Counted from the stretch's first letter, positions 45,781 through 54,705 are shown. The stretch: DNA of 64,000 bases from Nakamurella antarctica (GCF_003860405.1 NZ_CP034170.1:3224001-3288000), one strand, 5' to 3'. Notes: a model not told the origin generated them from the sequence alone. Program-made: numbers and translations.

Positions 45781-46755
45781 TTAACTAGTCGAGTCGACTA
45801 GAAATCCTGTCAATACTTCGCCGATAGGCGCGCCCTCGAAAAGCCCTGTCCAGGCAACAGCCGCTCCGAGGCCGGTGTTGTAGGCAAATATCGGACTGTC
45901 GGTAACTGCCATAACCCCTAATCCGACGGTGAGTCCAAAGGCTGTAGCTCCCAACTCTTTCCAGAATAGTCCGGTGATATCTGTGTTGGTGATGGGGTTG
46001 GCGGCGGCGTAGAGGTAGTTGTTGGTTTCTTGGCCGGAGGGGTCTGGTTGGTCGAATCTTCCGGTGGTGGGGTTGTACCAGCGGGCACCGAACTGGACGG
46101 TCCCATCGTTTTCGGTCCAGCCGGCGGCGTATCGGAACTTGTTCGCTATCGCGGCGCTTACTGTTGGGGTGGCCGTGTTGCCCCAGGGGTCGTATACGTA
46201 TTTGGTGGTGACCCCAGCGGTACTGGTGAGTGCGATGACGGAACCGATGTTGTCAGTGGTGTAGTAGTGGTCCACGCCGCCGTTTTGTATGGCGATGAGG
46301 TTTCCGGTGTTATCCCGCACGTACTCGGTTGTCCCGGATGGGCCGCCGGTGGTGCGGGTGATCGACCCGAACAGGCTGTTGGCGAACGCGGTGGTGAAAC
46401 CACCGCCGGTAGCTGCGGTGCGCTCAGTGTTGGTAGTACCGGCGAACACCGATGTTCCCAAAGCCGCCGAGGTACTGCGCTGATCGAACACGTTGAAAGT
46501 CTGCGCGACCCCGTCTAGCGCCGGGTGAAACTTACGGAGTTCGTCTGAGTCCAATCGAACGAAATCTCTGTCGGGTTCTCTTCGTTCGGCGTCCAGGATT
46601 GCTTGCGTTTTCCCGGCCCCTGGTTGGGCGCCTACGAATAGAACTTTGGGTCGGGTGCTGCATTGCGCATCGGTGAAGAGCAGCGGTTGAATGAGTTTGT
46701 TCCAGCGCTGTCGGAGCTGCTCCTCGGCCAGAACGTAGCTCCCGGGGTCGGTCAC
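45781..46755 (-). CDS. In-frame fusion of a zeta-like toxin fragment and an Rhs C-terminal region (module b)
   Basis: One open frame of 324 residues from GTG 46755. Residues 1-80 are the N-terminal half of a zeta-toxin-like P-loop kinase (VLAEEQLRQRWNKLI; Walker A VGAQPGAGKTQAIL; DFVRLDSDELRKFHP). At about 46515 the sequence changes without a frame break into an Rhs core (FNVFDQRSTSAALGTSVFAG, HYYTTDNIGSVIAL, RWYNPTTGRFDQPDPSG) and ends in a hydrophobic tail (LGATAFGLTVGLGVMAV). The zeta C-terminal half is absent. A recombination scar is the simple reading; the frame match may be chance. The upstream antitoxin gene is present but frameshifted. Confidence 0.75.
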   Translation of the reverse strand: MTDPGSYVLAEEQLRQRWNKLIQPLLFTDAQCSTRPKVLFVGAQPGAGKTQAILDAERREPDRDFVRLDSDELRKFHPALDGVAQTFNVFDQRSTSAALGTSVFAGTTNTERTAATGGGFTTAFANSLFGSITRTTGGPSGTTEYVRDNTGNLIAIQNGGVDHYYTTDNIGSVIALTSTAGVTTKYVYDPWGNTATPTVSAAIANKFRYAAGWTENDGTVQFGARWYNPTTGRFDQPDPSGQETNNYLYAAANPITNTDITGLFWKELGATAFGLTVGLGVMAVTDSPIFAYNTGLGAAVAWTGLFEGAPIGEVLTGFLVDSTS

Positions 46756-46793
46756 GCCGCTCGGTGGTGGCGCATCTCCATAAGCTGCACTCG

Positions 46794-47059
46794 CTAAGAT
46801 TGAACGAACGCTATAGCTTGTAGCAGTTCGTCGACGTCTCTGCCGTTCACCGCTCCGCGGAGTCTGCGCAAAGCCACGGCACGGTCCCCCCATAGTTGCT
46901 CCTCGGCCTGGCTTTTGGCGCGGTCTTGCATCTGCATGTATCGCGCCTGAAGACTAGAAACCGCTTCGGAGAAACGTCGACCACGACTGAGCTGTCCATG
47001 CCAGCGAAGATTTCAGGTAGTTGATCCACACTCTTCGACTCTGAACTTGCAGCGTTCAT
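46794..47059 (-). pseudogene. Antitoxin paired with the zeta-like toxin, one-base frameshift
   Basis: ATG 47059 (GGAGCG upstream) starts MNAASSESKSVDQLPEIFAGMDSSVVVDVSP. One base is missing near 46965; the other frame then continues EAVSSLQARYMQMQDRAKS, AEEQLWGDRAVALRRLRG and ends AIAFVQS at 46794, about 40 bases before the zeta start. Joined, it is a small helical protein of about 88 residues placed as an antitoxin directly before the zeta-like kinase. Confidence 0.6.
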
Positions 47060-47339
47060 GATGCGCTCCTTCAATTGCCGGTTGGCTTCATTGATTATGA
47101 CGTGTGCGGAGCAATCGCGCCCGGCACCTCGGGACAGAAATAGCGGTACCCACTTTTCGCTTCGCCTTCTACTCGCCTCAGCGAACCGTCGGCCGACAGC
47201 TCCACGCAACCAGCAGCTCGGGCCCGCCTCGCCGAGCACCAACACGCATTTGGGCGATCCGCGCCGAAACCAGGGGAGGCAGGCCCCGCATTTACTTGTT
47301 GCACAACCCGGGGTGTGGGTCGCGTGCGCTGCGGTGTGG

Positions 47340-47600
47340 TCAGTTACTGGCGGTTTCGGCTAGCGCGGCGAGGAACGCTCCGCGGGTTTCGGTGATGATG
47401 CGGTCAATTACTTCGCCACTGCGCGTCTTCAGTTCTCGCTGGGTGGTCGCGCCGTACTCTGCTGCGCGCAGCTCACGGAAGTCGGTGAGGGCGAAATTAT
47501 TGCGAACGATATTGCTGCCTGGGTACAGGTTCTCCTCCCGCCGCTCGGCTTCTGGGTCGGTCGCGCAGACCTGCCGGTGATGGCCATGGAAAGGCTGCAC
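47340..47600 (-). pseudogene. Second Fic N-terminal remnant
   Basis: TDPEAERREENLYPGSNIVRNNFALTDFRELRAAEYGATT is close to the start of the fic gene at 41.3 kb (TDPEARQWESYLYPGTDILRNKFGLTDFRQLRSAEY). Only this opening remains; the rest of the 86-residue frame and the HxFxxGNGR region are missing. The roughly 280-base stretch 47060-47339 may hold further debris of the same locus (a frame ending GYRYFCPEVPGAIAPHTS), but I cannot assign it. Confidence 0.65.
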
Positions 47601-47768
47601 TGGACCGACTGCGTGAGCGGCCGGGCCTTGGACTCTGATGCGCGACTACCGAAGATCCGCCAGCAAATCCTCGATCGAAACTGCGTGGCTCGATGTAAGG
47701 AATTATTTTCTTCCGGACATTTACTAGACAAGGCATCGTTTCAACGAATTTGGAAGGAGGTACGGGAT

Positions 47769-48305
47769 GTGATGAGTGAGGAGAAGCAGCTCCTAGAAAA
47801 GTGGTTCAAGCTTTATGCAGATCGCGTGTTTTCCTATCTGCTTCATCGGACGGACCCGCAAACTGCGCAGGACCTCGTTCAAGATGTCTTCATCCTGGCG
47901 TTCCGCAAACTTGAACACATTCCGGAACCCCCGCTGGGCTGGTTGTTTGCTGCCGCTCGACGACTGTTGGCCAATAAAACTCGAGGATTCCGTCGCCGAG
48001 ACATGTTGCTGGCACGAATCAGTGAGGCAGCAGCAGAAACCGCTGATCGCGACCACGCCGACATCATGCTTACCTTTGCCAGCCTGCTGAAACCTCTATC
48101 AGCCCAAGATCGAGAAATACTCACACTCACAGCCTGGTACGGCCTGACCGCGAGCGAGGGTGCGATGGCTTTGGGTTGCTCAGTGTCTGCCTACACCGTT
48201 CGGCTACACAGAGCACGCAAAAAACTCATTGGTGAGCTCAGCCGAAAGGGATCTCTGGGAGGTTCCCCAGCACAACACCTACAGGAGGCACTTCGTGATC
48301 ACTGA
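47769..48305 (+). CDS. ECF-type RNA polymerase sigma factor
   Basis: A 178-residue sigma-70 family factor with region 2 (WFKLYADRVFSYLLHRTDPQTAQDLVQDVFILAFRKL) and region 4 (LKPLSAQDREILTLTAWYGLTASEGAMALGCSVSAYTVRLHRARKKL). AAGGAGG is eight bases before GTG 47769; ATG 47772 is an alternative. The next gene overlaps its end and encodes a one-helix membrane protein, so the pair looks like sigma and anti-sigma. Confidence 0.87.
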   Translation: MMSEEKQLLEKWFKLYADRVFSYLLHRTDPQTAQDLVQDVFILAFRKLEHIPEPPLGWLFAAARRLLANKTRGFRRRDMLLARISEAAAETADRDHADIMLTFASLLKPLSAQDREILTLTAWYGLTASEGAMALGCSVSAYTVRLHRARKKLIGELSRKGSLGGSPAQHLQEALRDH

Positions 48306-48828
48306 ACCGCTTCCCAAAATCGTCGCCGCCGCAAGACCAGCGACCATTGCAGATACACATTGGGCATCCTCCCCAGCGGGGATACGAACGCTGGCTAGAG
48401 TCCAAGCGGCTGTGAGGCTGCCTCTGAAGCCTGCTCGCAGGCGAATGGGGATCCTTGTTGGTGCGACTGCCGCACTAACTGCCATCGGCGGGACTGCTGC
48501 TTTCGCTGTCATCAGCTTTCGCGCTCCGGACGACACCTCGGTAGTTATGTGCAACGAAACAGCGTCCCTGCAGGCCAATGGGGCGGGCATTCAAGTCCCG
48601 GACGGAACACCTCTCGGTGCTCTGCAAGCTTGTTCGGCTCGATGGCCCGAACTTTGGCCAAACACCCCCACTCCAGAGGCCTTTATCGTGTGTACCTACC
48701 CTGCTTCCTCCGACAGTGAACGGGGCGGCGGTCAAGTGGTTATGCCAGCCGAACCGGGTCAAACGAACAGTCAAGGTTGCTTCGCCGCCGGAGCTGATCC
48801 CGTCGCCGCGGACAACCTACTACCCTGA
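48295..48828 (+). CDS. Single-helix membrane protein, likely anti-sigma partner
   Basis: A 177-residue protein from GTG 48295 (AGGAGG upstream), overlapping the sigma gene by 11 bases. A short cytosolic N-terminal part, one membrane helix (MGILVGATAALTAIGGTAAFAVI), then an outside domain with four Cys (VMCNETAS, LQACSARWPELW, FIVCTYPAS, SQGCFAAGAD). No zinc-binding anti-sigma motif is seen, so the assignment rests on gene order and topology, as with similar actinobacterial pairs. Confidence 0.65.
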   Translation: MITEPLPKIVAAARPATIADTHWASSPAGIRTLARVQAAVRLPLKPARRRMGILVGATAALTAIGGTAAFAVISFRAPDDTSVVMCNETASLQANGAGIQVPDGTPLGALQACSARWPELWPNTPTPEAFIVCTYPASSDSERGGGQVVMPAEPGQTNSQGCFAAGADPVAADNLLP

Positions 48829-48857
48829 CCCGGAGAGCTGAGGACGGCTTCAAGAAC

Positions 48858-49187
48858 TCAATTCGTATCTTTTGTGGAGGGCAGTTGTAGAGGCAATCCG
48901 CCTGAAAAAACACAGGCCGCGTCCGCACCGGAGGGCTCGGGCGGCCAGTCTTTGACAGATAACAGTCCTAGGTGAATCGTGCGAGCGACTAATTCTGCAC
49001 GATTTTGTACAGCTAATAGACGGTACAGTGTCGTCAAATATTGCCGCACGTAACCTAGACTGACGGAGAACTTTTTTGCTAGCTCTGCATTAGAGTAACC
49101 CTGCGCAACACATGCGACTAGAGCCGCATCTCGGGAAGTAAAAACTCTGCAGTAACACCTTTTGCAAGTAGCCATGTCATCATCCAA
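48858..49187 (-). CDS. Short LuxR/GerE-type DNA-binding protein
   Basis: A 109-residue protein that is almost only a LuxR-type helix-turn-helix (FTSRDAALVACVAQGYSNAELAKKFSVSLGYVRQYLTTLYRLL). It has no receiver or ligand domain. Two CxxC-like Cys at the start (CKRCYC) may bind metal. Divergent from the secreted inhibitor gene and convergent with the anti-sigma gene. Confidence 0.75.
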   Translation of the reverse strand: MDDDMATCKRCYCRVFTSRDAALVACVAQGYSNAELAKKFSVSLGYVRQYLTTLYRLLAVQNRAELVARTIHLGLLSVKDWPPEPSGADAACVFSGGLPLQLPSTKDTN

Positions 49188-49378
49188 TTCGTGCTGAGGA
49201 ACTTGGTGCTGCGATGATCTCAGCTAGGTGCAGCGTAGAGCAACACATCACCAGAACCTCTTTTTCCAGCAACCACCAGAACCTTACACATATCAGCTAC
49301 GAACTTATGGCTCTTTGAGAACTACCTTCAACACGAGATACTTGCAACACTTCAACTCCCCCTATGAAGGAGTTCGCA

Positions 49379-49948
49379 GTGAACATCGTCCGACATCTCA
49401 CAGTTTTATTCGCAGCTTGCACCGCTTTCGTGCTGACAGTGCCTTCGGCGTATGCGGAGGAATCCATCGACACCAACGGCGGCGTTTCTGCAGACAGGTC
49501 CAGCGATCTAACCAAGGTAGGCTCGATAGATGCAATAGCGGACGAAAACAAAACCTTGATACCACAGATGGAAGCTCGAGGAGCCATTCTCAGTCCTGAT
49601 GGTGAATGGATGACAATGCCGAGCGGGGCCGCGGTATCGCTGACGGCGAAGAGTTTCGCTGACTGCCCTTCAGGTTGGGTATGTCTATTTGCCCAAGCTA
49701 GTTGGGGTGGGCGAATGCTCAAGTGGAGTGATCCCGGTACCGCTGCCGATCTAAGTTCATTTTCGTTCAACGATCAGATGTCCTCTTGGGCGAATAGAGG
49801 GCCATATGCTGCTAAATGGTTCTATAACGCAGGTTTTGCAGGAACAAGCCGTTGCATGCAGCCATACACTTCGAATTCGTATGTAGGCAGTTCCGACAAC
49901 GACGAGGCCAGCTCTTTCCGTATTTACACTGATGCCGCCGCTTGCTGA
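49379..49948 (+). CDS. Secreted peptidase-inhibitor family I36 (crystallin-like) protein
   Basis: About 189 residues. GTG 49379 with AAGGAG upstream starts a signal peptide (IVRHLTVLFAACTAFVLTVPSAYA). The C-terminal half is a Cys-bearing beta/gamma-crystallin-like domain (CPSGWVCLFAQASWGGRMLKW, SFSFNDQMSSWANR, CMQPYTSNSYVG), as in I36 metalloprotease inhibitors of actinomycetes. Exported. Its place inside the Rhs island next to a sigma pair is unusual. Confidence 0.75.
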   Translation: MNIVRHLTVLFAACTAFVLTVPSAYAEESIDTNGGVSADRSSDLTKVGSIDAIADENKTLIPQMEARGAILSPDGEWMTMPSGAAVSLTAKSFADCPSGWVCLFAQASWGGRMLKWSDPGTAADLSSFSFNDQMSSWANRGPYAAKWFYNAGFAGTSRCMQPYTSNSYVGSSDNDEASSFRIYTDAAAC

Positions 49949-49958
49949 TAAAGGGACT

Positions 49959-50629
49959 GTCTCGTTAACGGTTTTTCCAGCATTTTTGGTGAGTAGGTTT
50001 CTGCTGGCCAGCGGTCGACGAAGGTAATTGCGAATGCGTTGAGCGCTGGCTTCCACCTGTCACGGCGAGGATCCGGTCGGCGGCGTCGTAACAAAAACGC
50101 GACGTTTCCCCGACCGTACCTAATTGGTAGGTGGACACCGTCCGGCTGGTGTTCGCCGCCGCCCCCGCACTGGTCCCGGTCGGGCACATCGAGGTCGCCG
50201 ATCCGGAAAACCGTACGAGTATTCAACTCTCGGGCGGGACGCATTCGCGGCCAGCACCGCCGAACCCAAATTGCCGGTGGGGTCGTAGGTGTAGGACCAC
50301 ACATTGTTCGCCGCGGGCATGAGCGAATTGGTTTGGGTGGAACCAGTAACCCGACCCGACTGCGACCTTGTTACGGTGTCGCCGATGGTGGCCCCGTTCA
50401 ACGCCCACGTCAGGCCTGTTGTTTCCCCGTTGGCATTCCTACCGATCGCGCCGGCGTTGGTGTTTCCGTACACGGCGCCGGTGACCTCACCCGTTCCCGC
50501 ATCGAAGGTGGTGTCCGTGGGCAACGCCCCATCGAGGGTGATGGTGTTCACCGCCCCCGCGTCGGTGTAGGTATATGCCCTCGCTCTAACCCTACTAACT
50601 AAAAATGCTGGAAACACCGTTAACGAGAC
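49959..50629 (-). mobile_element. IS256-type ends enclosing an Rhs core fragment (module c)
   Basis: Terminal inverted repeats of 39 bases (49959-49997 and 50591-50629; three mismatches; outer end GTCTCGTTAACGG). Inside the left end, on the minus strand, is the last part of an IS256 transposase (RWKPALNAFAITFVDRWPAETY). The rest of the transposase is gone; in its place 50053-50576 is Rhs core (AYTYTDAGAVNTITLDGALP to FCYDAADRILAVTGG). The unit looks like a transposon shell that has taken up Rhs sequence. Confidence 0.75.
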
Positions 50630-50660
50630 GATCCTGATCGAGGGTAGGCGATTGTGCGGT

Positions 50661-51227
50661 TTAAATGACAATCAGGCGCGTCATTATAAACGACACCCCT
50701 CCCAGGAGAGAATATGATACTGCTATAACTGGTGGTATCCAATCAAAAGACTTTCGCACCCACGGTTCTTCGTTTAGCTGGGCTTGAGAGCGTTCTGCGT
50801 AGAGCGCAGCGAATTGCTTTTTTAGGCTATGCCGAACTGCCATGAACTGGGTGAGTTCAAACCCGTGCCAAACAACTTTTACTTTCCTTCCGCACTTAAG
50901 GTAGATCAAGCCACCTGAGCCGCTCAAGTCCACCGATTCGATAGCAGCCCAGTTGAACTCAGTCTTTTTCAGCGCACCCCGAACCGTGACACCCGTTTCC
51001 GACGCCTGGAACAATATGCTTTGTGGATAGCTCAATAAGATTCCTCCAAACAGCCCCATTCCAGCCGGATATTGGATATCACTCCATAGCAATTTTAAGC
51101 AGTCTATCTCAGATCCGAATAGGCCATACCTAATTCCTACGCCCACACCTGCAAAAGCACAGACAATTGATACAACTTCATATAACCGACGACTTGTTCC
51201 CGATGGGTACCGAAGTTCTAGCACCAT
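50661..51227 (-). CDS. Candidate immunity protein of Rhs module d (membrane, PH-like)
   Basis: A 188-residue protein with two N-terminal hydrophobic segments (LYEVVSIVCAFAGVGVGIRYG, YPAGMGLFGGILLSY), a middle that resembles a bacterial PH-like domain (ILFQASETGVTVRGALKKTEFNW), and C-terminal helices (WIPPVIAVSYSLLGGVSFIMT). ATG 51227 is three bases after the Rhs stop. Immunity role is inferred from position. Confidence 0.6.
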   Translation of the reverse strand: MVLELRYPSGTSRRLYEVVSIVCAFAGVGVGIRYGLFGSEIDCLKLLWSDIQYPAGMGLFGGILLSYPQSILFQASETGVTVRGALKKTEFNWAAIESVDLSGSGGLIYLKCGRKVKVVWHGFELTQFMAVRHSLKKQFAALYAERSQAQLNEEPWVRKSFDWIPPVIAVSYSLLGGVSFIMTRLIVI

Positions 51228-51230
51228 GTT

Positions 51231-52172
51231 TCATTTCCTTCTCGTTTGATTATAGGAAATGCTTGCCCCTGCCCAGCCTGCTGATTGTGCTGCGTTGACA
51301 TAATAATTTCCGCGGGTAGCTTTCCAGTTGATTGGGGCGCGATGGTTTTTCGAACCACCTTTGATCGCAAGTCCTCTACCAGAATTTTGGACAACGTTTC
51401 GACCGCCTTGCGCTCCCTTTCCTAATGATTTGAGTCCTTTACCGATAAGTTTTGCGAGTCCGAATCCGCCCAGAACTCCTGCACCGTCAGCTGCCCATGC
51501 CTGCCGGCCCTGACCTACATAACCTCCGGTAACAGCCTTTCGATACATGTTCGCCGCTCCTGCGACAGCACATCCAATAGGTCCTGTGAAAGTGCAAACT
51601 CCGGCGACGACGTAAGTATCCCAGTTGGCTTTCACATGCTTAACAACAGGTGTCACCACCGCAGCTGCCGCGTTGTAGGCTTTCTTGGCGCCAGTCGCTA
51701 AGGCTTTGGCGCCGCTTTCGATCCAGCCCCACCATTTTCCGTTGAGGTCGATGATGTTGATGGGGTCGGTGGGGTAGGCGTAGTCGTTTGCGCCGCCGCC
51801 GGGGACGGGGTCGATGTTGTTGAACCGGCCGGTGGTGGGGTCGTAAACGCGGGCGCCCATGTGGGTGTAGTTGAGGTTGGCGGTGTGTTCAGCCATCCGC
51901 TGGTGCTCACCCAACCACCCCGTGTCGTAGGCGGACGGGTTGGTATCCGGGACAGCGTCGAACTCCGTGACCCCACCGGCGATGACGGGGGCGCCGTAGG
52001 GGTCGTAGACCTTCACCGAACCGTCAATGGTCCCGGTGGGCAGGACGGTGATGATGTTGTCGCCGTGAATGTTCGGGTACTGCCACCTGCTATCTGTGAC
52101 TGTTTGGTAGTTCTTGATGTAAGTCACACCCCCGGGGAGGTTGTTAATTCGGGTGATCATCACGTTGCCGGA
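51231..52172 (-). pseudogene. Rhs orphan module d: core end plus tail
   Basis: 5'-truncated Rhs frame. Core begins near 52172 ([21 protein letters not shown]), passes [15 protein letters not shown] and [21 protein letters not shown] to YPTDP. Then a tail of about 160 residues: a helical hydrophobic part ([20 protein letters not shown]) and a basic end ([20 protein letters not shown]). The left edge joins IS30 debris. The tail carries no nuclease motif that I can name. Confidence 0.82.
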
Positions 52173-52189
52173 TCGGTGACGGTTTGCCG

Positions 52190-52375
52190 GTCAAATTACT
52201 TCTACTGTTCCCACGCCGGCGATCCGCGGCTTCGTGGACCAACATAGATCCGCCCGCACCCGGGCCAGCAGGTTCGGATCCCGACCCAGGTCCAGCGCGA
52301 TTTGGATGAGAGACCAGCCCGCTTTGAGCCCCGCATAGATCTCCGCTCAATCCTCAAAAGTCAGGGCCCTGTGCA
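52190..52375 (-). mobile_element. IS30-family transposase N-terminal remnant
   Basis: On the minus strand: ALTFED, a stop, then AEIYAGLKAGWSLIQIALDLGRDPNLLARVRAD, the helix-turn-helix start of IS30 transposases. The in-frame stop and missing catalytic domain show decay. Confidence 0.75.
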
Positions 52376-52586
52376 TCAACCCAACACCCAATTCAGATCA
52401 ACTGGCTCTACACCGCCCTTACTGGGTTGTTGCGTCGAGGGTGCGACACCGTCTCTCACAACGATCCAACATCCCAGCAACAGACTGCAACCCCAACCTC
52501 ACGTCGGCGCTTATTGGTGGATACTTCAGTAGAGATAAAAGTAAGCTATTCAAATCAATAGTTGATAATAGTTTGACAACCATCCG
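52376..52586. repeat. Segment repeated in inverted orientation at 60.65-60.88 kb
   Basis: The stretch around GCATCAACCCAACACCCA to CTTATTGGTGGATACTTCAG matches the reverse complement of 60650-60880 with scattered changes. It is not clearly coding. It lies 3' of the immunity genes of the two related Rhs modules and is the outer part of the large inverted repeat. Confidence 0.75.
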
Positions 52587-53294
52587 TCAACCGACCTCGA
52601 CGCTGAAATGCCATCCTAAAAAGCCACTTGTAAAATTCCAAGGCTGCCCCCTGGCGTCTATCTTTTGCCAGTTCGCGCTCGTAAGTAGTTCTCGCATTAC
52701 CCAAGGAACCATTATTGCGCTTCGATCACGCGATTCTTGCGTCGCGATTTCTATGCCAGACCTCGTAAAAACTTTGAGTTGAATTACAGTGTCCACATCG
52801 TCAAACGAAATTTTAAATACAGTTTTGAACCTTCTGTCCGGGCTCAGCTTTGGTTTTGACTCAAGGATGAACTCAAGATGTTCGTCTACACATCCTCTAT
52901 AGGTCTGATTTAGGAGCATTTCGTCCCAATCGCGCAATTTCGCTAAAACGATCAGAATATTTTGAAGCCAATCGAGCATGCGCATGTTCCGCTCATAGCC
53001 ATGACATTTCAGCGCTGTTGCGTCTATACCGGAGTAGGCTGTTTCGAATATACCCAAATCTATTCTTGTGATTGGGTCACCGAACTCTAGCTGATCTTGA
53101 CCCTCCCGGATGAATATACGCAGGTGAGGCGCCATAGCTGGGACGCCCCCAAGTTTGGTAAGTTGCCGGTTGTACAAGTTCACTACTGTGTGCGAAATCC
53201 AAAGGAAATGTTTTTCATTACGGGTGGGCTCGCATTCTATAGGCAACGCGTTCGAATGAAGGTCTATTGACTTCAGCTTTCTAGGGTTTTTCAC
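52587..53294 (-). CDS. Candidate immunity protein of Rhs module e
   Basis: A 235-residue soluble protein, paralogous over its whole length to the protein at 59933-60640 (shared HTVVNLYNRQLTKLGGVPAMA, ESKPKLSPDR, GWHFSVEVG ends). No named family. It begins 30 bases after the stop of Rhs module e, and its paralogue begins 30 bases after module f, so the pair is a conserved toxin-immunity arrangement. Confidence 0.7.
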   Translation of the reverse strand: MKNPRKLKSIDLHSNALPIECEPTRNEKHFLWISHTVVNLYNRQLTKLGGVPAMAPHLRIFIREGQDQLEFGDPITRIDLGIFETAYSGIDATALKCHGYERNMRMLDWLQNILIVLAKLRDWDEMLLNQTYRGCVDEHLEFILESKPKLSPDRRFKTVFKISFDDVDTVIQLKVFTRSGIEIATQESRDRSAIMVPWVMRELLTSANWQKIDARGQPWNFTSGFLGWHFSVEVG

Positions 53295-53324
53295 CTACTA
53301 GCCTTCCTTTTGATTTTCCAACCG

Positions 53325-54369
53325 TTAGCATCTTCTTGAGCCTCTAGGCAATTCTCCCCATGCTGCTACGTGGCTACGACACATGCTTAGCTCCCAGTTT
53401 CTGGCGGCCTGCTTGTTTGGGAAGGTAAGCATAGGTGGAAACCCGCACTTTTTGCCAGTGTCCTTTTCGCACAAAGGTAATTGAGATTGTGGTCGATCTT
53501 GGGGAGCGGAATCTACTGACGTGATTCCGTACTTCCAAGTTATGCCAGGACCGTAAAAGATCGTGTAGCCCCAAGACGGTCCTGGCCATTTATTGGAGCT
53601 GCGGGAAACATAGACTCCACCGACTTTCATCTTACTGACGATTTTACCTAGTGCAGTGCCTTTGGTTATCACTCCGGTCGGCTTTGGCGGACCGTCCCTC
53701 AGTGCCTTATACACTCGGTAGGCTGTGGCAATGAACCATAGTCGGCCGTCGAGGTCGGTGATGTTGATGGGGTCGGTGGGGTAGGCGTAGTCGTTTGCGC
53801 CGCCGCCGGGGACGGGGTCGATGCTGTTGAACCGGCCGGTGGTGGGGTCATAAACGCGGGCGCCCATTTGGGTGTAGGTGAGGTTGGCGGTGTGTTCAGC
53901 CATCCGCTGGTGCTCACCCAACCACCCCGCGTCGTAGGCGGAGGGGTTGGTGTTCGGGACAGCGTCGAAGTCCAGGGTCCCGCCGGCGGTGATGGGGGCG
54001 CCGTAGGGGTCGTAGACCTTCACCGTTCCGTCGATGGTCCCGGTGGGCAGGGTGGTGATGATGTTGTCGCCGTGAATGTTCGGGTAATGCCACCTGCTAT
54101 CTGCGACGGTTTGGTAGTTCTTGGTGTACGTCACCCCGCCGGGGAGGCTATTAATTCGGGTGATCATGACATTGCCGGCGCCGAGGTCCAGGTCAGCGAA
54201 ATCATCGGTGGAGGTGAACCCGTACAGGAAAGTGCCGTTCTCCGCCGGGGTGGCGGAACGGGCGATGATCCTCGCGGTGACCCGGTCTGCGGTGTCCCGA
54301 ATGTAGGTGATGGTGACAGTCCCGCCGGCACCATCAGGGGCAATGGTCCGCACATGCCGGTTGGAGGAC
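53325..54369 (-). pseudogene. Rhs orphan module e: core end plus tail
   Basis: 5'-truncated Rhs frame of about 342 residues, without a start of its own kind. Core from [21 protein letters not shown] through [15 protein letters not shown] to [23 protein letters not shown]. The tail starts at [25 protein letters not shown] and contains [25 protein letters not shown] and [12 protein letters not shown]. The VYV...KYGIT spacing faintly recalls GIY-YIG nucleases. The tail is shared with module f; the cores are almost identical. Confidence 0.83.
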
Positions 54370-54393
54370 GTTCAGGATGAAGCAAATTCACGC

Positions 54394-54627
54394 ATGAAAT
54401 CACTCGGATACGCATACTGGTCGCTGGGTTTAGCCCTGGTCGGTACAGCCGCTCTCAGCATTCACCAGGTCACTACCTCGGGAGGAACCCCCTTGACTCA
54501 CAACGACTATCGCGCCTTTGCTGCATCCCAGCCCGCACCACAGAATCCCCCATCCCCACCACCGATCTCGGTCCCCGTATATGAGCCAGTCCGGAGAGAT
54601 GGTCCTGGACCTTCAGAGAAGCGCTGA
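54394..54627 (+). CDS. Small Pro-rich membrane protein
   Basis: A 77-residue frame from ATG 54394: one membrane helix (YAYWSLGLALVGTAALSIHQV) and a Pro-rich outside tail (PQNPPSPPPISVPVYEPV). Weak ribosome site. It begins just beside the broken end of Rhs module e. No family known. Confidence 0.45.
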   Translation: MKSLGYAYWSLGLALVGTAALSIHQVTTSGGTPLTHNDYRAFAASQPAPQNPPSPPPISVPVYEPVRRDGPGPSEKR

Positions 54628-54705
54628 ACCAAGCGATATCGCTATCAGTTTGCCGTCTCTAGGTCCGACACTGCTAGCTGGGCCCTGCGCTCCAGCTGGG
54701 AGTGC

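Noticed and set aside
49924-50304. A separate protein ending in WPAETYSPKM
   Set aside because: It is a chance join of Rhs core with the end of an IS256 transposase inside the terminal repeats.
52302-52532. 76-residue frame downstream of the module e immunity gene
   Set aside because: The same segment at 60.7-60.9 kb does not keep a comparable conserved protein; treated as repeated non-coding or decayed sequence.
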